NCBI GenBank assembly: GCA_021209875.1
Contig: JAGYVD010000002.1
Location: 1,240,001-1,304,000 of the forward strand
From: Rosellinia necatrix
Lineage: Eukaryota > Ascomycota > Sordariomycetes > Xylariales > Xylariaceae
Length of the DNA: 64,000 nt
Direction: 5' to 3'
Numbering within the stretch: position 1 is the stretch's first letter; each line of letters opens with the position of its first letter. This document shows, piece after piece, positions 34,103-44,873 of the stretch. Under the pieces are notes generated by a model, which did no database searches, was not told where the DNA came from, and worked only from the letters and a program-made list of their open reading frames with translations. The position numbers and the translations under genes are program-made.

Positions 34103-34179
34103 GTGTCAATGTGTGGTGTCAATGTGTGGTGTCAATGTGTGGTGTCAATGTGTGGTGTCAATGTGTGGTGTCAATGTGA
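34103..34179. repeat. 13-bp minisatellite (GGTGTCAATGTGT) at the EFG1 start
   Basis: Six copies at exact 13-bp spacing (GTCAATGTG at 34105, 34118, 34131, 34144, 34157 and 34170). The first copy begins two bases upstream of the EFG1 ATG, so the array occupies the presumed 5' UTR or core promoter. Confidence 0.9.
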
Positions 34180-35571
34180 GGGTGGGTTTTATGTGAACGT
34201 TGGTATTGACAAACACCGCGGAAGCATATGCAAAGACGAACGATCAATCACTGGTGAATTTTTTGGGTTGGGTGAGAAGCATCTTGAACACTAGTGCTCT
34301 GTGATTGGCCAATGGTACCCGCATATCCACCTAAGGTACCTCCGACCTACATGTAGTGTGCAGGCACTACGTTAAGGGACGCTGCTTTAGGTTGGAGCTG
34401 GTCTCCACTCTTGCATAACCTGCCTTTTGCATACAAGTAGTACCCTCCTAAGCTGTAATACATAACTAAACACTTACAACTGACTGCCCAAGGAAATTGC
34501 ACTTATATTCATTAGGTATACAAGAATCGTCCTATGCATGGCTTTGCAGTCAACTAGGAAATAAGAGGACAACTCTCAACGATACATTCATTCTCATCGC
34601 AGCCGAAAACTCCGTCCTCTAAACAATTAGAAAACAGTAAATCTGTCGATTACATCCTATGACCTTCCATTCGCCCGTATCTAAAACACCCTGCGCATGT
34701 TAACCATGTTATCTTGTCGTGTAACTAGATGGTAATCTCATATTCTTTTTATAATTCAACAATAGAGACTGTTGGCGATTCACTTAATAGGTTAGCATTA
34801 GGTAAAACGCGAAACTGCCTCAGGGCGTCATAGGGGCTATAATTATGACTACATATAATACATAAAGAAGAAGAAAAGGTAATAGATGCTATAGTAGAAA
34901 TAGGTCTGTCACGATTTTTTTTATAGCTTCTTTTTTACCATGAACGCAAAATACTTCTATCTACTAACAACTAAGGAGAGCTGGGGAATGTTTATCAAGG
35001 GATCTCTCGCTGTTTCAACAAATGGAAGCTTGCAATAAAGGCAAGTTTTACGCATATTCGGCGGTCCTCGTAGATAGGTGGTTCCAAGTGCCGAGAAAAC
35101 ATTAGAGTTATAGGTTTGTAGTTTAGAGTGGCCGGGTGACCAGTAGCAAGCAAAAAGGTTTAACCAAGGCCTCGTAACTCTCCTGACTAAATAATAAAAT
35201 AATTTATACTTGATTCACGCGACATATTCTTTCATAGGCCCTGGCAATGTAACACACTATGTTAAGTCTGAGTACTTGAATGATCCCGTCGCTCGTCAAC
35301 ATCAAATGCTGCATATTATGACTCCTTGGTGAGCGGAAACCCAAGGACTTGAACATAAAAAGTATTCCCTAAGCACTCCACATCTTCAGGGGGAATAGAA
35401 ATCCGTCTTGTCATGTTAGGATTGCCCAGAGTGAGGTCTAGTCACTATGAGGTAGCAGCTGGGTAGCAGGTAGATAGCCAAGTATAGGGGTAGGGCTTAA
35501 TATCATTGATTCCTGGGCCTACCATCTAGGTGGGAGGCCTTCAGTCCTTATATACACAATTATGCCCTTAG

Positions 35572-35591
35572 AGCTACCCCTTAGGGTAGCT
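35572..35591. repeat. Hairpin, 8-bp stem with 4-nt loop
   Basis: AGCTACCC, loop CTTA, then GGGTAGCT: a perfect inverted repeat in the AT-rich gene-free block. Confidence 0.6.
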
Positions 35592-37555
35592 GGTACCTCG
35601 CTATGTGATCTATTGGCCTGACACGTCTAAAAAAAGATACACACCAGAGCCTGATCTAGATATACCCCCAATACCACCTAACGTTACGAGTTTTTGAATG
35701 TGATCGTATTTGTCTAATAATATATTCCAGAGCCCATTCGCACATATAGCACAGGATAAATGGCTGCCTAAGTGCCCGGTCTTAAGCGAGACAACATAAT
35801 CAAGACAACGTAATCAAGACAACAAGTAGATAAAGTCTTACTCACGCAAGGCCCGCTGTCTAGATTTAGCCATTCGAGGCTATTTAAAGTAGTGGCCCTA
35901 TTTGAAGAGGTGAATTGTGTCTGAAATTCCTTGACTGAATGGTGGGGTGTTATAGGGATTTAGGAGGCTGTGTTGATGTGTAGTGGACACTAGTACTGAT
36001 GTCAACAAGCCACGCAGCTGTCATATTCCATTCCTCCCTCCGGTCATGCCCATCTGCCCATGTCCACCCTATAATGCCCTCCACTTAATTCATTATCTGC
36101 TCTCGCTTCCCATGTGGAAATGAATATCGAGAAAATCCATCATGATGTTATCTAGTCCGATGATGGAGGCGTATTGAATACCTATGCGGTACTATTTCTG
36201 GGGATCGTCTCACCCTCTCTGTATGTTTCCAAACAAGTGGCTGGAATAGGTAGCTGGTTGAGACTGTTCGACTGCTATACCTACAGCTACATGAATGGTA
36301 GTCGGTGTAAACAATGTACATCTTTAGAGTACTGTAAGTAGGAAAGTACACGCAGACGTAGGGGATGAAGGGAAGGGTCACCAGATGTTAAATTACATGG
36401 AGAAACATACCTTGGTCGATGAACAGCTAGGGTCACTTTGATCCTAAATGAGCCTTGTTCGGATTATGACTACGAACGGAGGAAGAATACGACGGATAGG
36501 GAGAAAGTAGGGTTATGAGATATAGAGCAACTAGGGTTACTCGATTTAGCCTGAGTAGCTGGCTAGGGCAGAGGGCAAATGCGAAAGTTATGGATATAAA
36601 ACACATACTTCGAGTGCCGGACGACATATGCTCTATATTATACTAGGACTTGTAGTGGAGCTTTGTTTCCTCACCGCGCAGAATTCTGCCTCATCGCAGG
36701 CCTCCATGCAGTCTATCTCTCATTATTCTAGCACTGATTAACGTTTAAAATTAAATTCCATATTATTCCACTTCCCATTAACGGACGCACGCGTAGTGAC
36801 CTGGTCATCTGAGCCCATTCTCAAAACAGAAGACCAGCTATGGCACTTGTTAGTTGCAACTAAAGCAGGTGCTTTCTTTGTGGGGGATGCAGCATATTAG
36901 GCCTACAGCATATCAGGGGGTCTAAGCCTGCTGCACGATAGAAGTATCGGCTCTACGCACTGCGGTGACGGGATTATCTTGATGATAGCTTCGTTGACTG
37001 CGGCGCCTACGTCCCATAGTTTGTAGGTCTATGACTAAATAAACGCGAGGCAGTCTGCAGGATGGCTATCACATGAGGGAGGTCGGCCGTGATCGGAGTC
37101 GCCATACAAGGGGGGTGCTGGGCGGGTGGTTATTGTATCAGTATATCATTCCGGCTGGGCGAGAACAGAGCTAGATAAGGCGCAGTGTTTCCAATACCAA
37201 CAAGACAAAGGTGATTGTCTACATGTGTGATGGACCGCCTTGTCTGCCTTGTCTGCCGTGTCTGCCGTGTCTGCCGTCTTGCAGATAACATAGTTAATGC
37301 CCGCCTTCCATCTGGCCTGTCTCATACCCTGCCAATCATGCCGAGGCATCGTCATACGCGACAGATGAAGCCCGCCTTTGCCAGGCGGTACGTACTAACT
37401 ACACTACATAACGGAATTGTCTAGATAGGTAGTTTACAACAGGTAGTGGGTAGTGGAGTAGGTGGCACAGCAGCCGTAGCTAATTTAGGTACTATATTTC
37501 ACCTAACACCCGCCTATTGCAGGCTGGCCATAGTGTAGATGGCTGCTCGTAGCGG

Positions 37556-37593
37556 GAGCCTGGAGCCTGGAGCCTGGAGCCTGGAGCCTGGAG
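37556..37593. repeat. 7-bp tandem repeat (GAGCCTG)
   Basis: Five exact head-to-tail copies of GAGCCTG and a partial sixth, in non-coding DNA. Confidence 0.85.
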
Positions 37594-38667
37594 GTGAATC
37601 GTGATAAATATGAAGTGCTTTGGCCTCTGACTCCTCATCACAGCCCATTGAAATGAAATGACGTACAAGCCTTTTATCCCACCTGCCTTGGCAATCCCAC
37701 CTGCATTAGCAATCCCGCCCACACCAATCATCCCCTCCCCGGCAAAGCCATTGCGAATCCAGATCGGTGGCCCGCCTGTCGCCGTCGAACGGCTCTTCAC
37801 CGAAAACCTGTGAAATATGGTCAATTGTCCTAAATTCCGCAACTGGCGGCTGCACATCTCGCTGCACTCGCCCAAGCGGCCATTTATCCCGAGCAGCATA
37901 TCTCCTTGCTGATACCATGAGCGGAAAATAAGGTGGGCATCGTGATAGATCTATTTAGGTACCTAGGTAGGTCTAGTTTTTAGAGAAGTTGTCAATGGAA
38001 AATACACTTGCAACTAAGCATCGTTCAGTTCCAACTGACGGTTTCTGTGCATAAAATGACTACCTACTTGCCTACCTAGGTAGGTAGAGGTAGAGCCTGA
38101 GCAAAAGCGGCGCTTGCGCTAAGCCTAATCTGATTGCAGTACGGAACGTGGTAAAACCTTCCTAGGTATCTCAGACAAGCAACACCTGCAGCAGGTGGAA
38201 CCAATAATAGGATAGGTAACTAGCGTAACTGCTCACGGATGCAGTAGTAGATGGATCATCCCACCCCATTGCAGCAACTTCACCTGAATACCTAAGTCAA
38301 ACTCGTGATAGGCACTTGCTCTCTTGCTCTCTTGCTCACTACTCTGGCTTTCTCGGTTCCCCTCCCGCGCTATGGTGTAGGCAGTCAGAACGCTCGCAGA
38401 CTTGTCACAGGCCATAGACTCTTTTGCTGCAAGCGGCAACGATGGAAAGCTACCAACTTGCCTAACACTAACAGACACCCTTTGGCCAGCCGCGGCTCAT
38501 ATGGGTCTCTATTCGTATTGTGCCATTGCCGTTTGATCCCGAGCTACCTGCTCCTCGGCTCCTGGACATACATACCAGAGTAGGCCGCGCTCACTGCCGT
38601 CCAAGACACACCAGCCGACTGGGCCGATTCCTCGCTGTGATTAGCTGGCAGGGGCGTCCAATCCGAC

Positions 38668-41600
38668 ATGGCGGCTCAATATTCCAGCTCGAAGCTGTTA
38701 GATAGGCCTGAGCCTGGCCTGATCAAGTGGTCTCCGAACCCGGGCGATGAGAACTTCCTTCATGTCAACTTGCAGCACCGCGTTGTGCAGCTGTACAAGC
38801 CTACTGGCTATGCGCAGCGCGGCAGATTTGACTATGAGAGGGTGGCCAAGCTCGACGATATCCCTCCTCTTAGCACCTACGATTGGTCGGCCGCTTATCC
38901 TGGACTCGTTGCCATTGGTACTGCTTCGGGTACTATCAACATCCTCAATCTCAATGATAACACCAACCACTATCTGGAGCAGAAGCTGAAAATCACCCGC
39001 TTCTGTCAGGCCATTGCCTTCAACTCGGATTCCTTGCTAGCGGTCGGCTTGGAGCGCGTGCGGAATGACCATTGCCTTCAGATCTGGGACATTACCCGTC
39101 TCACGGATACGAGGCAGACCGTGTCCTGGCCGTCATTGGACGGATCTATCCTCGGCGATCCGAAGTACCGCCTCGAGCCCTCTACTACCGTGTCGAGCAC
39201 AAGGTTCTTTGAGGATAACCCAGAGATGCTTGTTATCGGGATTAAGAACCAAGGCATCCGGATTTACGACCTTCGAGGTAACTTATATCGCCCACCTACT
39301 GTTCTTATGTGAAGCTGACGAAACCGAGACCCCAACGGCGCGGCCATCAATTACCATACAAAATGTAACAACAATCTGGCCATCGATTATGGAGACTCCA
39401 ACTACTTTGCCTCTTCTTCATTAGACCGCCCCGGAATCGTTATATGGGATCGTCGTGTAACGCCAAGGAGTTCATTACCCCCATCTTACGCTGACGCTGT
39501 TGAGACAGACGCCTTACCCTGGGGTGCGGCGCTCAGACTAGACAAGGCAATCGATATCAACCCAAGCAATGTCCCTGATAGGGGCTCTCTTGTTCGCTCC
39601 ATACGATTTTGCCGCGATCATCGTGGCTTATTAGCCGTGCTGTCTCGAACGGGACAGCTACGAGTTTTGGAAACGAGGAAAGAGTTTGTTCCTAAGGAGC
39701 ATTATTACGAGAAAAGTCCGGAACTTTTGGAGGCAAGAAATTCCCATGAGCTTGATATGGGTTATGCAAAAGGGAATCGCAAACATGACCAGATCGTATC
39801 CTTCGACTGGGTCACACTCGACTCACCCACGGCGACACCTCGAGTCTTAGTATTGCGTGCTAGCGGAGCCTATGAGATTTTGGAGAAGCCCTCTTATACG
39901 TCGGATCATGTGTATAAGATGGTCCCGTGGCAGGCGCCACACCGTGGGCTTGAAGGTATGCTACTGATATCGTGATTTCTACATTGAGATGTGCTGATCA
40001 TTGGGCCAGAGGGTACTAGCTACCATACCCTTATGCGGTTCGACGCTCCCCAATACTCGGAGATGATGGGGTCGCTCCTAGTCGATGACGCTGTTAAAGA
40101 CATACCTTTATTCGGTGATATGAAGACGTCGGTCGAAGCCATTTCCTCTCACATAGTGGACTTGCTCCCTCCGGAAATAGATCCAATTTTAGATTTCGAG
40201 GCGAAGGATATACTTCCAAACTCATTTACTGACGCGAATACGACTGCGGGAAAAATCCTTGCCCTCAGAAAACATATCCAAAGCACCGGTCAACCCCGTG
40301 AATTCATATCCGATGGGCCAGATAAGACCCCATCGGATGCTACAGTGAGAGGAACCGGGCCGGTATCAAACAGACAAGCGCATGAGAATCTCCTATCAGC
40401 AACTCTTAACACTAGAGGACTTCCAAAAGAAGTACAGGTCGTAATAAACCATGCCATGCTACTTCGATCGAAAGAAAAGTATCTGTTTGATTATTCCGCT
40501 AATGTAAACATCGTAGCCGAGGACCCTTGGCTGAAAGATTTATGGCACTGGGTAACCAGTAAGCATAAGCATCTCTTATCTTACGCTGAATACGGGGGGC
40601 TGATACATTTGACTAGGTGCTGCGAACGCGGCCTACGATGATGGTATGATCGCACAAGGCATCGACTATAGCTTTCTTGGTGTTATACCGATATGGACTA
40701 AAGATCTAGGTTAGTTTCGTACACTTTATATTTTTGAGATGATGAGTTTTAATTCTAGTTTAGGTCGTCGAGGAGCGGCTCGACTTAGTCAGGCATCGAC
40801 ACCCCCTGATGATGCGGCGTGGGAGCGCGGTCTGAAAACATTGTTGAACATGAAAGCAGGAGAATCGAGTTATGGCAAGCTGGAGACGAAGATGCCAGCA
40901 CGCAGGGAAGCGGCTATGCGCGTTTGTGAGTGGGGAAAGAAATCGGTAGACTCGGAGTGGACAGACCACATGAAAGTACCTGTACCGGAGAAGAGCTTGT
41001 TCTCATTCACAAGAGCGGCAGCTCGCGCACTATTTGAAGGCGATTTCACAGAAGCGGTCAGCGTCCTGAAGGCGGCGAGCGCAGATTATCCAGAACTACT
41101 ATTCGTTTCGCTTGCCCTCCAACTCACCGGTAGAGGCGACAAAGACAGATCTCAAGAACAGCTAGATTTTGACGATACGGTCGCTTCAACTACGGATCCA
41201 TATCTTCGAGCCATTTCGTGCCTCATTGCAACGAATGACTGGGAGGTAATCGCGAACCAGGAATCGCTACCGCTGCGCGAGCGTACCTACATAGCTCTCC
41301 GAAACTTCGATGACGACAAGCTAACGCAGTGGCTCGACAACCAACTGAAGACGGTTATTGAAACGGGTGATGTGGAGGGCATCGTGTTAACCGGTATAAC
41401 GGATGATCTAGTCGATATCTTCGCTAAGTACATCGAGAAGTTCAACGACGTCCAGACGGCTACGCTGGTACTGTCCATCTGCGCCCCACGGTACATCAAC
41501 GACTACCGCTGCACGGTCTGGCGTAACGCGTATCGGGCGTACCTGCAACGGCACAAGGCGTTTTTGCAGCGCACAAAGTTTGAAGTCGAGAGCACCAAGA

Positions 41601-42136
41601 AGAGCAAGCACCACGGCGTCCCCACGATCAAACCGCCCTCGCGCCAGATCGCGCTGCGCTGTGTGTACTGCGATGCTGAGTACGAGCTCGCCTCCAAGAT
41701 GGGCGTCGGCATGGCGTCCGCGCCGATGGCCCCGGCGGCCCAGAGCGGCGGCCAGAGCAGCGGTAGCGGAGGAGCAGGAGCAGGTGGTAGTGGCGGCGGC
41801 GGCGGCGGCGGCGGCGGTGGTGGTAGCGCCGGGTCGAACCCCCTGATGGCGACGAGCATCCACGCCGGCGTCAGCTGCCCCAACTGCGGCCGTCACCTCC
41901 CGCGCTGCGTCGTATGCCTCGAGATCGTCGGCATCCCGCGCTCCGACAAGCCCGAGCTCTCCTCGGACCCCCAGGTCCGCCTCGCCGCCAAGTTCCCCAC
42001 CTTCTGCCTCAAGTGCGACCACGTGCTGCACCTCGACCACGCTCGCCAGTGGTTCGCGAGGCACGCCGAGTGCCCTGTCCCCGAGTGCCGCTGCCGCTGC
42101 AATTTCAAGGCCAACCCCGAGCTGAACTACCACTAG
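38668..42136 (+). CDS. SEA4: SEA4/Mios, WD-repeat and zinc-finger subunit of the SEA (GATOR2) complex
   Basis: Five exons, 38668-39277, 39329-39955, 40010-40558, 40617-40709 and 40764-42136, all joined in phase 1 by 51-58-nt introns, give 1083 residues. The N-terminal part is a WD40 beta-propeller (LIKWSPNPGDENFLHVNL, CLQIWDITRL, GIRIYDLRG, GIVIWDRRVTP). Exon joins restore LRGDPNGAAINYH, WVTSAANAAYDDGMI and IWTKDLGRRG. The C-terminus (from Cys926) is a treble-clef/RING zinc region: CVYCDAEY, CPNCGRHLPRCVVC, CLKCDHVLHLDHA, CPVPECRCRC. Yeast Sea4 and human MIOS act in the vacuole/lysosome-associated complex that regulates TORC1 in response to amino acids. A Gly/Ser-rich insert of about 45 residues lies between the first and second CxxC pairs, unusual inside a zinc domain. 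The start ATG begins MAAQYSSSKLLDRPEPG. Confidence 0.95.
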
Positions 42137-42788
42137 AACGAATAAAAGTCCTCCCTTCCCTCCCTTCCTCCATGTCCCACCCGCTCTGTGATTAGCAAGG
42201 GGGCCGAGAGTCAAAGGCGCCCGAGGTATGATATGGCATGATGACTTGTTTTGTTAGTCGACACAGCACACCATTTAGTTAGTTACCCGATCGCCATTGT
42301 GCGTATCCGCCTTGGAAGCTAGCAATTAGTTCGTAGTTGGTCCACGTGATCTACGAGACGGGAGGCATTAGCATCATAGTACGTAGCAAGGCGTTGTTCT
42401 CAGAGGACGAAATATAAAAAGTATTTTCTGTTTGACCGCAGAAGCAGCATCATCACAAAGTCCACCAGTTAGTGCTAGTCGAGTTATCAACAAGAATTTG
42501 GTTGGACTGGAGTAAATGTTTTTACACGCGTATACTGCGACATGATAATTTATTTATATTTCTATCCGTGTCATTGTCATGTCATGATGCCGATTTTGTG
42601 TATATAATATAATATGATATAAGCATCTACCGTCGGGGTTTTTTTTTTTTCGTTCTCGTGGAACGCACCGATCCTCACACCCACACCCATACACACACAC
42701 ACACACACACACCACCCACCCCCTTATCTCGATCTAACCGCTTCCTTCCCCCCTCCCCCCCCTGAAACAGCCCACGCCAGTTTCCGGT
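42137..42788. other. Convergent 3' spacer
   Basis: 650 bases between converging genes. Contains a GGGG-T11 junction near 42637-42650 and a (CA)n tract at about 42680-42712 followed by C-rich sequence. No gene seen. Confidence 0.45.
42680..42712. repeat. (CA)n microsatellite
   Basis: Interrupted then pure CA dinucleotide repeat between converging genes. Confidence 0.85.
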
Positions 42789-44873
42789 CTACGAGACGAG
42801 TAGTTTCCAGGGCGGCACGTCCTCGGCGCGGGCGCGGCAGCGGCGGGCGTCGTCCTCCTCGTCGGCGCGCAGCTGGGCCTCCATCTGCTCCATCCACTCC
42901 TCCTCGACGGCCAGGGCGTCGCGCTCGATGCGCTCCATGGCGCCGAGCTCGGCGAGCATGCCGTCCACGAGGCCGCGGCACCCGCGCAGCGTGCGCGCGA
43001 GGCCGCCCGAGCGCGACGACGACGATGACGACGACGACGACCCCGGGGCCCCCACTGCCGCCGCTGTTGGAAGGATGCCGTTACCATCGCTACCGGCGGG
43101 CTGGCCGCCCCCATTCGCTCTCCTGCCGCCTCCGTTTCTGGCCCCGCGCTTGGCCGCCACCGCGGCGGATTTAGTATTATTATTATTCTTCTTCCTATCG
43201 TCGTTATTGTCGTTGTTATCATCGTCATCATCGTGTTCGGCGACGACGACGACGACGTCCCCGAGCTGGGCGAGCGTCCGCCGCCAGCCCTCGAGCACGC
43301 GCACGAGGCCGGCGTGGTCGCGCCTCCAGGGGTCGGCGTCGAGGTCGCTGACGAAGAAGGCGATCTCCTCCCGGTCCCCGTTCCCGTCCTCCCCGTCGCA
43401 GTGATGGGGAGCTAGGAGGCCGTCGACGTCGCCGCTGCGCTGGGCGGCGCGGATGCGGGCGACGGCGCCCAGCCAGGCCTCGAAGCCGCGCACGGCGCGC
43501 TGGTACCGGCCGCCGGGCCCCCCGAGGGCCCAGGCGCCGTTGAGCACCTGGTCGAGCAGCTGGATCTTCTGGTCGAGCGGCAGCGGCGGCCCGCCCCCAC
43601 TGTCGCCATCGCCATCGCCATCGCCATCTGCGCTCTTTTTCTTCTTCTTTTTCCCATCTCGTGTTGCTGTGTTTTCAAGGGATGATGGTGATGATGATGA
43701 TGATGATAATGATGATGCCGTCGTCGGTTGCTGCTGCGGCCTGGCGTCCGCCCAGCGGACAAGGTCACACAAGGCGCGGGCCTCGGCGGCGTCGCGCTCG
43801 GCGGCGCGCAGCGCCTGCTCGGCTTCGGCGAGCCCGGCGAAGCGGGCGCTCAGCTTGTCCCGGGCGCTGGCGTGCCACGCGGCGGCGGCGGCGGGGGCCT
43901 CGCGGTGCAGGAGCGAGAGCTGCAGGAGCTCGGTCTGGAGGCGGCTCGTCTCGGCCGTGGCGGCGACGTTGGCGGGCCGCTTGGAGGGGGAAGGGGGCGC
44001 GAGGAAGGTCGAGGTCAGCGCCTTCGGGGCGTGCGTGCGCGCCGGGCTGTAGTGCTGCTGGTTGGTGTTGAAGGCGGGCCGCCGTGGTGCCGCGGCCGCC
44101 GGCTGGGGCTGCTGCGGGGCGACGGCGACGACGACGCCGCCGCCGCGCGTGTGCTGCTGCTGCTGCTGGTGGTGGTGGTGGTGCGTCTGCGAGCGGGTCT
44201 GCGCCCGTGTCGTCGTCGTCGCCGTCGACGAGGACGCCGCCGTCGTCTGCGTGGTCGCGCTGGCGGACGAGGAGGTGGAGGGCGCCGGGCTCGGGTTCGA
44301 CCTCGAGGGCGCGTGCGTGGGCGGCCGGAGCGTGGTGGCGGCGGTGAGGGCCGTGGCCGTGGACTTCGCCCTAGAATGGCCGAGGATTCGCTCCCTCGCG
44401 GCGGCGGCGGCAGGACGGCCACCCTCGGAAGACCTCGGCCGTGCCGTGCTGCCCGATCGAGTTATGGGAGCGGACGGCGGCGCCATCGCCGTCGCCGTCT
44501 TCGCTTGACGTATCGACGGAGCTCTGCCCAAGGGCTTGACGGCTCCGGCCGCGCCATGATCGACTGATTTGGACGATGTCCTGGTGGACGTGTTTCCGGA
44601 TATCTTCCTGGCAGCGGGGCCGGTCGGTGCCCTCGCCCGCGATTGTGTCGTCGTCGTCGCCGTCGTCGTTGTCGCTGTTGTTCTTGTCGTCGAGGACGGA
44701 GCTGCTGTGGGTATCGTCGCTGACCGAGTCGGGGGCTTCATCGGCAGTCGACTGGGGGATGCATTCCGCGTCTCACCTCGGCCCTGGACGGGCTTGCCCT
44801 GAGGCGTCTCATCGTCCTTGGCGGCGGGTTTCCGAATGGACCGTGTTCGGGCTAATCCGGTCGTTGACGCCAT
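42789..44873 (-). CDS. Uncharacterised protein, disordered N-terminus and conserved helical C-terminal domain
   Basis: Single exon of 694 residues from MASTTGLARTRSIRKP; the frame extends 11 codons further upstream. The N-terminal half is basic and Ser/Thr/Ala-rich (SRLPMKPPTRSATIP, many Thr runs), of a kind seen in microtubule-associated proteins. The C-terminal half is helical: LQTELLQLSLLHREA, KLSARFAGLAEAEQALRAAE, LDQKIQLLDQVLNGAWALGG, PGGRYQRAVRGFEAWLGAV, and WMEQMEAQLRADEEDD near the end. Similar architecture exists in other ascomycete predicted proteins, but I know of no established function. Frame is real rather than a GC artefact: amphipathic helices are continuous in this frame only. 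Long Asp/Asn, Ser and Asp-Gly runs interrupt the helical region. Overlapping long frames on both strands are GC-driven shadows. Confidence 0.75.
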   Translation of the reverse strand: MASTTGLARTRSIRKPAAKDDETPQGKPVQGRGETRNASPSRLPMKPPTRSATIPTAAPSSTTRTTATTTTATTTTQSRARAPTGPAARKISGNTSTRTSSKSVDHGAAGAVKPLGRAPSIRQAKTATAMAPPSAPITRSGSTARPRSSEGGRPAAAAARERILGHSRAKSTATALTAATTLRPPTHAPSRSNPSPAPSTSSSASATTQTTAASSSTATTTTRAQTRSQTHHHHHQQQQQHTRGGGVVVAVAPQQPQPAAAAPRRPAFNTNQQHYSPARTHAPKALTSTFLAPPSPSKRPANVAATAETSRLQTELLQLSLLHREAPAAAAAWHASARDKLSARFAGLAEAEQALRAAERDAAEARALCDLVRWADARPQQQPTTASSLSSSSSSPSSLENTATRDGKKKKKKSADGDGDGDGDSGGGPPLPLDQKIQLLDQVLNGAWALGGPGGRYQRAVRGFEAWLGAVARIRAAQRSGDVDGLLAPHHCDGEDGNGDREEIAFFVSDLDADPWRRDHAGLVRVLEGWRRTLAQLGDVVVVVAEHDDDDDNNDNNDDRKKNNNNTKSAAVAAKRGARNGGGRRANGGGQPAGSDGNGILPTAAAVGAPGSSSSSSSSSRSGGLARTLRGCRGLVDGMLAELGAMERIERDALAVEEEWMEQMEAQLRADEEDDARRCRARAEDVPPWKLLVS

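Larger units (their letters stand above)
34180..38667. other. 4.5-kb gene-free block, AT-rich in its first half
   Basis: No supportable gene. 34400-36900 is visibly AT-rich with short, stop-laden frames and could be a decayed (possibly RIP-mutated) element, though no terminal repeats or transposase remnant was recognised. An 8-bp-stem hairpin lies at 35572-35591. 37200-37280 has (TGTCTGCCG)n-type units, 37556-37593 a 7-bp repeat, and 37955-38090 clustered TACCTAGGTA palindromes. The last 400 bases are the likely SEA4 leader. Frames at 37492-37918 (minus) are weak candidates only. Confidence 0.45.

Noticed and set aside
43412..44567. Plus-strand frames up to 279 residues opposite the 694-residue protein
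   Set aside because: Arg/Gly/Val-rich shadows with no motif; the minus frame has continuous amphipathic helices.
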